A stretch of 64,000 nucleotides of DNA, from NCBI RefSeq assembly GCF_047501465.1, contig NZ_JAZDRL010000002.1:992001-1056000 (forward strand), written 5' to 3'. The notes beneath the pieces are model-generated. The model was not told the origin of the DNA. It saw only the letters and a list, made by a program, of their open reading frames with translations, and ran no database searches. Below are positions 42,707 through 50,877 of this stretch, one piece after another. Both the position numbers and the translations under genes were made by a program. Source of the DNA: Pseudochelatococcus sp047501465 (GTDB taxonomy: Bacteria > Pseudomonadota > Alphaproteobacteria > Rhizobiales > Beijerinckiaceae). Within the stretch, counting starts at the first letter, position 1. Each line of letters opens with the position of its first letter.

Positions 42707-44116
42707 TCATAGCAAGATAATAGGGCTTGAACTATCTGCTGAAATTTTGTCATCTAAGCCGCTGAAGGGTAACCTTACGGACTCCACAACAGCTCTTAAC
42801 TGCTCCTTTAGTGGCCCTGCAGAATACTTTCCAAGCGACATGCCAAGCCGTTTATGGCCCACCAGCGCCTCTATAAAATGCGGTTGTTGCCCTGCCTGCT
42901 CAGCTTTTGTGATGAACCAACGGCGAAGACTGTGAAAGTCTACGCGGCTCTGTCGGGCACCTTTGGGCACGTCATCTACGCCGATCTTGCGCCTGTAGTT
43001 GGTGAACTGCTTCACAACCTTTTGGGAGCGCTCAACTGCGCTGCCCTCTTGTGGGACTGGTAATTCAGGGAATAGGGGGCTGGTTGGCTCCTTGCCCTTT
43101 GTTCGTCTATCAATGATTTCCTGCAAGGCTGAGTGAATGGGCACCTTGCGGATACCGGCAGAAGTCTTTGCAATGGTAATGTCAAACCACCCGCCAGCTA
43201 CCTCCTCAACAGTCAACCGCGCAATCTCCTCAATACGCATTCCAGAGAGAGCAGCAATAGCCATGAAGTCCCTCAGCAAAGGGCTGGGGTTGCCCTTGAA
43301 TAGAGCTTCAATCTCACTCTCGGTGTAGGGGCGCTTGGCCGTTGCCTTAGTTGGCTCTGGCTCCTCAAGAGACTGTCTGGTCCAGATGTTGGCGGAAACG
43401 TATTCCTTGATTTCCAGCCACTTCCAGAGTGACGAAAGACAAGAGATGTCTTTGTTTGCAGTTCTTGGGTTTGCCTCAGTCTCAACGAAAGCCGCTGTAA
43501 CGTACCGTCCTGCTATCCTGCGTGTGATCTTTTCTACTGTGACGGGTAGCTTGGACTCCGCCAGCCATCTGTCAAATTTGGAGACAGCTCGGCGATAGTC
43601 GATCATCTGTCGTGGCTTCATAACCTTCTCGGCGAGCCATTTATCGACAACAGCTATAAGCGGAGTTGCGCTCCCAGTAGCAATATTGACAAAAGCTTTG
43701 GCCTTGTCTTCTCCGTCCCGACGCTCAATCTCCTCTGCCCTGTCAGCCAAAAGGTCACGGGATAGGTTAAGAGGAATCTCAATATCATTCCCACCTTCAT
43801 CTTGAAATGTCTCAAAGCTTGTAGGGTCTTCGTCTTCGGCAGAAATATGTTGCCGCCAGTCGAGGGCTTCTTGAATCAGTGGAGGTACGGAGTTGCGAGA
43901 TTTGGATCGCAAGTTTTTCTCTGCCTTGGCTAGCTGATCCTTCATATCCGCTACAATACGATGCTTTTGATGGTTTGCTAGCGCAAGGCTGTCAGTGTGC
44001 AGTGGGTGCTTTAGATGCGCCTTGCCGACAACCTGTCGGAGACGATCAGGAACCTTGACGACAACAACCCACTGATTGCCGTGCTTCTTGAGGTATCGCG
44101 TGTCATGATAAGCCAT
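42707..44116 (-). CDS. int: Tyrosine integrase of the element
   Basis: A 469-residue phage-type integrase. The catalytic residues fit R294 (SGMRIEEIARLT), K about 317, H395-R398 (FHSLRRWF), H421 (VGHKRLG) and Y431 (GKYSAG). The N-terminal third includes an arm-binding and SAM-like core-binding domain. It lies inside the right end of the element, directed inward, with arm-type sites just upstream, consistent with autoregulation. It is the enzyme expected to recombine the tRNA-Gln attachment site. Confidence 0.94.
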   Translation of the reverse strand: MAYHDTRYLKKHGNQWVVVVKVPDRLRQVVGKAHLKHPLHTDSLALANHQKHRIVADMKDQLAKAEKNLRSKSRNSVPPLIQEALDWRQHISAEDEDPTSFETFQDEGGNDIEIPLNLSRDLLADRAEEIERRDGEDKAKAFVNIATGSATPLIAVVDKWLAEKVMKPRQMIDYRRAVSKFDRWLAESKLPVTVEKITRRIAGRYVTAAFVETEANPRTANKDISCLSSLWKWLEIKEYVSANIWTRQSLEEPEPTKATAKRPYTESEIEALFKGNPSPLLRDFMAIAALSGMRIEEIARLTVEEVAGGWFDITIAKTSAGIRKVPIHSALQEIIDRRTKGKEPTSPLFPELPVPQEGSAVERSQKVVKQFTNYRRKIGVDDVPKGARQSRVDFHSLRRWFITKAEQAGQQPHFIEALVGHKRLGMSLGKYSAGPLKEQLRAVVESVRLPFSGLDDKISADSSSPIILL

Positions 44117-44142
44117 GCAGTGGGATGCCTTCTAATTTTCCC

Positions 44143-44175
44143 AGTAGCCCACTGGTAGCCCAAACTGGTAGCCCA
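44143..44175 (+). other. Right integrase arm-type sites (three direct repeats)
   Basis: AGTAGCCCA (44143), GGTAGCCCA (44154) and GGTAGCCCA (44167) repeat the left set's 11/13 spacing and orientation. They lie between the integrase start and the attR core. Confidence 0.7.
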
Positions 44176-44239
44176 CGTCAACGCCTTAAAACCCTTAAAT
44201 ATAAGGGCTTCATGGGCTTAAGAGGAGGTCGGATTAGTG

Positions 44240-44265
44240 TCCTCCCGCCCCAGCCATCACTTTTT
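44240..44265 (+). repeat. attR (26 bp core)
   Basis: The right copy of the 26-base attachment core. Because it only includes the acceptor end of the tRNA, no second tRNA is formed here. Confidence 0.85.
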
Positions 44266-44852
44266 TCACAGTCTTGATACATTTAAAATCAGCGATTTAG
44301 AGAATGCTATTCTCGTGCTGGTATCTCAGCAGCATTCGGCGAGAGTCTTCCCCAACGATATCAGCGATACGGTCTACGTTCTGGGGTACGTGACAAATGG
44401 CAGGCGCTAAAGCATTACAAGTCCAGTAGCATTCAAGAGTGGGATGAAGTCAGGCTGGACTAACCTGCAGAAGTAATGTCATGGAAGTGCATTGGGCGTC
44501 AGGCGGTCAGTCCTCTATATAAGAGGGCGCTAATAAGGTTTTATGTTACTCAAATTTTTGCCTGCTGACAGACGGTTTGAGGCGTGCCCTTACCCTATTT
44601 AATATTATAATACTTTTGGGGCGCTCATTATATTGTTGTATATTGTTGTCGTATATCTCTAGAGTGCGTTTGGGCAAGCTGGAGAATCTTCCAAGGCTTT
44701 TAAGGATATGGCAGGTGATTAATTTTATTACGTTAATTTAAAAAATTGAAATGGCGAATTTTATACATATGCTTAAATTATTAAATATTTCTGCATACAA
44801 TGATGAAAAGTTATATCACGTTGATCTATGTGCGAGGAGAATGATATTTGTG
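44266..44852. other. Right flank with a diverged left-end scar, and ytcA upstream region
   Basis: The first 90 bases beyond attR align with the bases beyond attL: CACA...TTTAAAATCA..GA.TTAG and CTGGTATCTCAGC at 44318-44330, in line with CTGGTATCCCAGC at 36913. So the flank has a decayed arm-type site and may be the remains of an earlier related element. The rest is gene-free and AT-rich, and should hold the ytcA-mdtNOP promoter. Confidence 0.5.
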
Positions 44853-45128
44853 ATGCATCAGGTCGTTTTCTCTCGATGGTTCGCTGTGTTTTCTTCGCTC
44901 GCAGTTGCTGGTTGTTCTTCTCAACCAAGCCCTTCTTTCCCTCTATTCGGCGCGTATTTCCCTTCGTGGTTAGCTTACCTTGCCGTGGGGATTGTTGGTG
45001 CTCTCGTTGTACGTCTTATTTTTGTGCGCACAGGTGTTGATGACCAGATGCCATTCCGACTTGTGGTTTACATCAGCTTGGCGGCAGGAATTGCCTTTGC
45101 TCTCGCGCTTTTGATTTATGGACGATAA
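44853..45128 (+). CDS. ytcA: YtcA-family lipoprotein of the mdtNOP operon
   Basis: A 91-residue small lipoprotein: the signal ends in the lipobox AVAGC, and the mature part PLFGAYFPSWLAYLAVGI starts the first of two membrane helices, ending in LLIYGR. This is the layout of E. coli YtcA, likewise 91 residues and encoded directly before mdtN. ATG at 44841 is an alternative start. Two bases separate its stop from mdtN, so it is part of the efflux operon. Confidence 0.8.
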   Translation: MHQVVFSRWFAVFSSLAVAGCSSQPSPSFPLFGAYFPSWLAYLAVGIVGALVVRLIFVRTGVDDQMPFRLVVYISLAAGIAFALALLIYGR

Positions 45129-45130
45129 AC

Positions 45131-46183
45131 ATGAGCGGCTCTGCTTATGCAAGAAAAAGACCCGGCTTGTTTGCCTCACTATTGGGGATTGGTATTATAG
45201 CTGCGGCGATCGTTCTCGGGCTAGCTTATATGCGGAAAGCTCGGAATAATCCGCTGTCGGAAGATGCAGTGATTATGGCCAATACTGTCAATATCGCATC
45301 TACGGTGCCGGGCCGTATCGTTGAGATCAATGTTAAGGAAAACGGTCGTGTTAAGCGGGGCGATTTGCTGTTTAAGGTGGATCCAGAGCCCTTCCGTTTG
45401 CTTGTGGAGCAAACGGCGGCAGATTTAAAAATTGCGGAAGCCGCCCGCGAGACCCAGCAGCGGACCATCGCTGCCGAACAAAGTAATGCACAAATCGCCA
45501 ACCAGCAGATACAGCGCGCAAAATCCAACCTGGCCCTTGCTGAGGAAACGCTGAAACGTCTTACGGCGCTGCTACCCAAGGGTTATGTCACGCGGCAGCA
45601 AGTGGATGATGCCAGAACCTTGCGTGATGATGCACAGGTCAGCCTAAATCAGGCATTCAAGCAAGCAAAGGCTGCTGATTCTTTGGTGAATACGATTGAT
45701 GGAGCACAGGCACTGGTTGAGGCGCGCCAAGCGGCGTTGGCGTTGGCGCAACGCAATCTGGACAACACCGACGTGCTGGCGCCCCATGATGGTTTGGTTG
45801 TTGGACTAACGATTGCTACGGGACAAATCATCATACCAGGGCAATCGGTATTCACGCTGATCGATACAGAAAACTGGTATGCTTCTGCAAGTTTTATGGA
45901 GACGGAGCTGGACAGGATTGCGATTGGCGATTGCGCGACAGTTCATATACTCGCTAACCGCTCTATCCCTATTCAGGGGCGTGTTGAAAGTATCGGCTGG
46001 GGGGTAACATCTGAAGAGTTGATCAACATTCCGCGCAATCTGCCCTATGTCCCCAAATCGCTCAACTGGGTGCGGATCGAGCAGCGCTTTCCGGTGCGGA
46101 TCAAACTGAATAACCCGCCTGAGGATCTCACCCGTGTGGGAGGTTCGGCAGTGGTAATGGTCAAGCATGGCAAGCAATGCTGA
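45131..46183 (+). CDS. mdtN: Multidrug efflux membrane fusion protein, MdtN type
   Basis: A 350-residue HlyD/EmrA-family periplasmic adaptor: one N-terminal membrane helix (about 11-33), a biotinyl-lipoyl-like domain (GRIVEINVKENGRVKRGDLL), a long coiled coil (about 90-200) and the closing beta-barrel (APHDGLVVGLTIATGQIIIPG). It links the inner-membrane MdtO-type protein with the outer-membrane MdtP-type channel. Confidence 0.92.
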   Translation: MSGSAYARKRPGLFASLLGIGIIAAAIVLGLAYMRKARNNPLSEDAVIMANTVNIASTVPGRIVEINVKENGRVKRGDLLFKVDPEPFRLLVEQTAADLKIAEAARETQQRTIAAEQSNAQIANQQIQRAKSNLALAEETLKRLTALLPKGYVTRQQVDDARTLRDDAQVSLNQAFKQAKAADSLVNTIDGAQALVEARQAALALAQRNLDNTDVLAPHDGLVVGLTIATGQIIIPGQSVFTLIDTENWYASASFMETELDRIAIGDCATVHILANRSIPIQGRVESIGWGVTSEELINIPRNLPYVPKSLNWVRIEQRFPVRIKLNNPPEDLTRVGGSAVVMVKHGKQC

Positions 46184-48050
46184 TATCCCAAACATGAGCA
46201 TGCTGCGGCAGATCGTGTTGGACCTTGCGCCATTCCCTGGGCGCGCGGGCACCACATGGCGCACTGCGGCTATCTGCACGCTGGCGGTAACAATCGCCAT
46301 GATGTTTCAGATCCCGGAATCGGCTATCAGTTGCTACCTGATTATCTTTCTTATGAAGGCTGATGGTTCAGAAAACACCATCATTCCCATTGCGGCGGCC
46401 TTTGCGATCACGCTGCTTGTCGCCATGATTGTGCCAATCCTGCAGTGGAGCGTGGAATCGCCATTGCTGCGTCTGCTTGTGATGACGGGCGTTTCAATTG
46501 TCTTTCTGTTCATTGGTGCTGCCAGCAAGCTTGGCGAAGCGGGGGGCATTGTTGCGCTGATCATTGCTTTCGTGCTCTCGCTGGTGAACCAGGTGCCGAT
46601 TGGCGGTGTGATCTCTACCGGCCTGCGATATGCATGGGAAATGGCCATCATGCCCATGATTGTGATGGCGGCTTTCAACCTCTGCTTTGGGCGATCGACT
46701 GTGTCCCTGCTAAGGGAGGGGATGCGTCAGAGGCTCGTGGCTGCGCGCGATGTGGTGCTTGCCAATTCGCAAGATGCTCAAGAGCGGGTACGGGAGCTTT
46801 TGCATCAGGGAAATGATGAGGCAAATAAGCGCATTATGTTTGTGCGCCTATTGCATCTGACATCTCGCGATGCGTTGCGGCAGATAGAGGTTGATGTTCT
46901 GGCCTCTTACCAGCTTTTGCTTGCTGCGCGGGCACTGCCTGCGGAAATATCCGATGCTACGCGTGCCGTACTGGGGGCGGAGATTTCAGCCGCTATCGAT
47001 GCACTGGATGCTGGCAACGCGATGCCACAGCCACAGGCTATGCGTGAAGGTTCAAGCGCTACCGAGCGGGGTATTCACCATGCGTTGGCGACGATGGCTG
47101 GCAATGTTGAGGCTGACTTTGCTGCTGCCCCCAAGGATACCTTCTTTGCGCCTGATGCCCTGACAAACCCCAGATATCAAGGCTTTGCCCTTAAAACGAC
47201 GCTGGCAGCCATGCTGTGTTACGTTTTCTATGCGGGGATTAACTGGCAGGGTATCCATACAGCGATGATCACCTGTTATGTCGCCTCATTGGGGACAGCG
47301 GGAGAGACCATTCACAAGCTATGCCTGCGCATTGGCGGCTGTCTGATTGGCGCTGCACTTGGCATAAGTTCAATTATGTTTCTGATGCCGCATATGGATT
47401 CTATCGGGCATCTCATGCTGCTGCTGTTTGCAGTGACGTGCATTGCGGCGTGGGTTTCCAGTGGCGATGAGCGGATTGCCTATGCGGGCGTGCAGATAGG
47501 TCTGGCGTTTTATCTCACTATTTTGCAGGGCTTTGCTCCAACCATTGATACGGATACAGCGCGTGATCGTATCATCGGCATTCTCGTGGGTAATCTGGCG
47601 ATTTATTTCGTCTCCACGATGATCTGGCCGGTAACTGTGGAGAGCTCCATCCGCACCAGTTTGTCGAAGGCGCTGAAGGGACTTGCTGTGCTTGCATCAA
47701 CACGTCCTGATAAGCGTGGTGCAATGGTGGCGCAGGTGGCTGATATTGAAACACAGCTTGATGCAGTCAGCCGGAATTTCCAACTGATGTCATTTGAGCC
47801 TAAAGCCTTGCAGCCTGCAAAAACTATAGGAAACAATCTGCAGGAAATTGCCGAACAGGTGGCTTCTCTGGATAAGGAAATATACTTCTCGCAAGAAGAC
47901 CTGTCATATCTGTCATTGCCCTTGACTCGACTGGCCGAAAAAGTCACAGCCTCAGATGCTTGTGGTACCGATGTGCCTGAAGCCTCACCAGAATCACACA
48001 CCATGAGCCTGGAGCGCATGGAGCAGCTAATAGCAGGGAAAGAGGCATGA
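46167..48050 (+). CDS. mdtO: FUSC-type inner-membrane efflux protein, MdtO type
   Basis: A 627-residue protein with two sets of about six hydrophobic helices (first about residues 25-170, second about 340-490), each with a large cytoplasmic tail, as in fusaric-acid-resistance and AaeB-like transporters. It probably moves aromatic or drug-like acids into the tripartite path. It overlaps mdtN by 17 bases and mdtP by four (ATGA). Confidence 0.88.
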   Translation: MASNADIPNMSMLRQIVLDLAPFPGRAGTTWRTAAICTLAVTIAMMFQIPESAISCYLIIFLMKADGSENTIIPIAAAFAITLLVAMIVPILQWSVESPLLRLLVMTGVSIVFLFIGAASKLGEAGGIVALIIAFVLSLVNQVPIGGVISTGLRYAWEMAIMPMIVMAAFNLCFGRSTVSLLREGMRQRLVAARDVVLANSQDAQERVRELLHQGNDEANKRIMFVRLLHLTSRDALRQIEVDVLASYQLLLAARALPAEISDATRAVLGAEISAAIDALDAGNAMPQPQAMREGSSATERGIHHALATMAGNVEADFAAAPKDTFFAPDALTNPRYQGFALKTTLAAMLCYVFYAGINWQGIHTAMITCYVASLGTAGETIHKLCLRIGGCLIGAALGISSIMFLMPHMDSIGHLMLLLFAVTCIAAWVSSGDERIAYAGVQIGLAFYLTILQGFAPTIDTDTARDRIIGILVGNLAIYFVSTMIWPVTVESSIRTSLSKALKGLAVLASTRPDKRGAMVAQVADIETQLDAVSRNFQLMSFEPKALQPAKTIGNNLQEIAEQVASLDKEIYFSQEDLSYLSLPLTRLAEKVTASDACGTDVPEASPESHTMSLERMEQLIAGKEA

Positions 48051-49567
48051 AATATGCACTCGGATCAGGGCTGCGCAGGCTGCGCCTTTCAACGATGGCT
48101 GTGCTTGCCTGCCTTGCGCTGACAGCCTGCGCAACCGATGCCATGAAGCTTGCGCCCACAGCTCCGGATCAGCCGTGGAAGCCCGGCAATCAGCAGACGA
48201 CAGGTGGCGCGGTTGACTTCAGCTTACCTGCTGATCCGGCTCTTTCGCAGCTACATGATAATGTAACAATCGATACCAAGCGTTCTTATGGACTGGCGGA
48301 ACTGATTGATATTGCCCAGCGCGGCAATCCTGCAACCCGCATTGCGTGGGAGCATGCGCGGCAGGCTGCGCTGGCTGTGGGAATGGTGGAGGCAACCTAT
48401 CTGCCGATGATTACAGCCAATGTAATCGGAGGGCGGCAAAAGGCCTCGACACCTGTTGATTTGCCCATAGCTGGAGAGCGTCAGCTCAATGCAACATTAA
48501 GCGGGGTTTCTCCCTCTCTCGCGCTGCAATGGTTGCTGTTTGATTTTGGCCAGCGGCAGGCCGTTGCAGGTGCGGCGCGCGAGGTATCTTATGCTGCGAA
48601 TGTGATGTTCAATGCATCACATCAGAAGCTTATTTTTGATGTTGCCAATGCGTATTACCTCTATGGTGCAGCAACATCTGCGCTGGATATTGCCCATCAT
48701 ACTTTGCGAAATTCTCGTGAGATCAGAAGTGCAGTCGAGGCGCGGCTTGCAAATGGGCGCGCAACAACTGTTGAAGTTGCGCAAGCGCGTCAGTTGGTTG
48801 CGCAATCCGAGTTGCGGCTCGTGAAAGCCGAAGGGCAAGCGCGTGATGCATATCAGGCTGTGCTGGCCGCGATGGGCATCAATGCCACCGTAAAGATAAA
48901 GATTAATGGCGCCACAAAGCGCAATTTACCAGCCAAGGTTGATGCAACAACCGACAACATGATCAAAGCCGCATTGTCGCGCCGTCCGGATGTGATTGCG
49001 AGCTATGCAGCGCTGAAAGCAAGCCAGTCTGGCATTGCAGCCGCAGAGGCTGAGTTCATGCCAAAAGTATTTGTTGCGGGCGGGGTGACAAAATCCTCAA
49101 CCGGCTTCAATGCCAGCGGTCTTCCGACTATTGGCAATCAGGCGACCGGCATGGGCTTTCTGGTGGGGGCCACCATGCCGATTTATGATAGCGGGTTAAG
49201 AGCTGCCCAATTGAAGAATGCGCAAGCACAAGCCTCAGCAAGCGAGCAGGTTTTCCGCAAGACGCAATTGGCCGCTGTGACTGAAATTGTGGTTGCCTCA
49301 AACGCTCTGCGCACAGCGCTTGAGTCTCACAAAGCGGCGACTGCTTTATTGAAGGCTGCAGCCATCACCTACGATGCTGCTATTGATGCCTATAAAAACG
49401 GTGTTGGAACCTTAACAGTGGTAACCGAAGCCAATAGCGGGCTTCTCGACGCGCGTTTGGCACAGGCCGATGCACACGCAGCATCGCTGATCACTGCTGC
49501 CAATCTGGCATTCATGACAGGTAGCCTTACTTCAACCAACAGCCTGCCGTTTCTACCTGTGCAGTGA
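48047..49567 (+). CDS. mdtP: Outer-membrane efflux channel lipoprotein, MdtP type
   Basis: A 506-residue TolC/OprM-family channel. The N terminus has a signal with lipobox LALTAC (Cys about residue 27); two OEP repeat domains follow, with long helices (about 85-290 and 300-490). It forms the outer-membrane exit of the MdtNOP pump. It ends the operon; 112 bases then separate it from the next gene. Confidence 0.92.
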   Translation: MKYALGSGLRRLRLSTMAVLACLALTACATDAMKLAPTAPDQPWKPGNQQTTGGAVDFSLPADPALSQLHDNVTIDTKRSYGLAELIDIAQRGNPATRIAWEHARQAALAVGMVEATYLPMITANVIGGRQKASTPVDLPIAGERQLNATLSGVSPSLALQWLLFDFGQRQAVAGAAREVSYAANVMFNASHQKLIFDVANAYYLYGAATSALDIAHHTLRNSREIRSAVEARLANGRATTVEVAQARQLVAQSELRLVKAEGQARDAYQAVLAAMGINATVKIKINGATKRNLPAKVDATTDNMIKAALSRRPDVIASYAALKASQSGIAAAEAEFMPKVFVAGGVTKSSTGFNASGLPTIGNQATGMGFLVGATMPIYDSGLRAAQLKNAQAQASASEQVFRKTQLAAVTEIVVASNALRTALESHKAATALLKAAAITYDAAIDAYKNGVGTLTVVTEANSGLLDARLAQADAHAASLITAANLAFMTGSLTSTNSLPFLPVQ

Positions 49568-49679
49568 AAATATCCATGCTTCGGCAAGTGATTAAGCTTG
49601 AGTATTTATCGTTGATCGGCAGATGGGTTTTGGCTAGCATCTCAGCCACGGTTTCAATCATCTTAGGGATACACACGCC

Positions 49680-50840
49680 ATGTCTATGACCTCAACATTG
49701 CTCCCGATGGTTGCTGATGGTCTGGGAAACTTTTTCGGCGACAGCCTCATGCTGGCGTGCACCTCCCTGATGTTTCGTGACACATCCGGTGGGGCCTATG
49801 CCGGGCGTACGCTCGAACTGTCGATTGAATTGCCCTATCTTGTGTCATTCCTGCCCAGGGGGCGCGCCTTCACATCAGCTATTGAGGGGCATGCGCCGCT
49901 TAATGTGCAGTCAAAGTATGATATTCTGGCAGTCACAGTGCCAAATGGATCGGTCAACGATCTTAAGATCGTCGAGGGGTTGAATGGGGCCGGGTTGACG
50001 TTCAGTGTGCTGGCTTATGCGGGCGCAAATGGTCCTGCAGATAACTTTGCCAAGACCAAAGCCGCGCTCGCAGCTATTGATCTTGGTGCATGGGTGCTAT
50101 CGCAGTTCGATACAGCGAGTGCGGTTAAAACTGCGCTGGAACAGCAACCTGTTTTGCTCACACCATTAGCCGCATTGCACGGCGCGCAGACGCCCTTCCA
50201 TTTTGTCGTGCATGATCGATCCGGTGCATCGATCGTGATCGAGTTCTCCAATGGCAAGCTGAACATCTATGATAACCCCGTAGGGGTGATGACGAATGGG
50301 CCGGAATTTTCCTGGCACATCACCAATCTGAACAATTATACTTTCCTGACGAATATCGATAAGTCAGTTGGTAAATTTGGCAATCTGACTGTTTCGCAAC
50401 CCGATTCAGGTATTGCGACAGCAGGTCTGCCCGCTTCCAACACCTCGGTTGGACGCTTTGTGCGCGCTGTTTACTACTCGAACTTTGCTCAAGCTGTTAC
50501 GCCGGATAAAGCCATTGTCGGGCTTGGTCACATCCTGAATAACTTTGATCGTCCCAAAGGCATTACGATTGATGCGCGCAATGGTGGCGGGCTGGAGTTT
50601 GATGGTATTGAGGAAGAAAACCCCAGCGAGTTCAGCACTGAATATACGTCCTGGACGTCGCTGACGGATCTTGGTCTCAATCAGCTGTTTATTCGCTCGT
50701 ATGACAATATCAACTTCATCAAGTTTGATCTTGGCCGCCTTGCGGGCATGAAGGATGTCAAACTGGTGCCATTGGCTGAGGTGGCAAAGCTTAACATGCT
50801 GGATGCGACTGATGTGCTGCTGAACGCCAAGGCTCCCTGA
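49680..50840 (+). CDS. Linear amide C-N hydrolase, choloylglycine hydrolase family
   Basis: A 386-residue Ntn-fold amidase. The likely N-terminal nucleophile is Cys at about residue 27 in LACTSLMFRDTSGG, followed by AGRTLEL; so about 26 residues would be removed to expose it. Relatives cleave bile-salt conjugates, penicillin V or acyl-homoserine lactones. The downstream amidohydrolase gene is 37 bases away and probably co-transcribed. No clear signal peptide, and the substrate is unknown. Confidence 0.88.
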   Translation: MSMTSTLLPMVADGLGNFFGDSLMLACTSLMFRDTSGGAYAGRTLELSIELPYLVSFLPRGRAFTSAIEGHAPLNVQSKYDILAVTVPNGSVNDLKIVEGLNGAGLTFSVLAYAGANGPADNFAKTKAALAAIDLGAWVLSQFDTASAVKTALEQQPVLLTPLAALHGAQTPFHFVVHDRSGASIVIEFSNGKLNIYDNPVGVMTNGPEFSWHITNLNNYTFLTNIDKSVGKFGNLTVSQPDSGIATAGLPASNTSVGRFVRAVYYSNFAQAVTPDKAIVGLGHILNNFDRPKGITIDARNGGGLEFDGIEEENPSEFSTEYTSWTSLTDLGLNQLFIRSYDNINFIKFDLGRLAGMKDVKLVPLAEVAKLNMLDATDVLLNAKAP

Positions 50841-50877
50841 GGCAAAGCCTCCCTGACACATTTTCAAGGAGGCACCA

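Larger units (their letters stand above)
36836..44265. mobile_element. 7.4 kb integrated genetic element in tRNA-Gln
   Basis: The element is bounded by two copies of a 26-base sequence, the tRNA 3' end plus flank (36836-36861 and 44240-44265), and encodes a tyrosine integrase next to its right end. All of its genes lie on the minus strand. Cargo: a Bro-N fragment, two small unknown proteins, an HNH-like protein, a serine recombinase, an Mrr-like nuclease and a membrane protein of unknown function. No capsid, packaging, conjugation or recognisable replication genes are present, so it is a small island or satellite rather than a prophage or ICE. Confidence 0.85.

Noticed and set aside
44235..44265. 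A second tRNA gene at attR
   Set aside because: Only the acceptor end and part of the T arm are present; the D and anticodon arms are absent, as expected for an attachment site.
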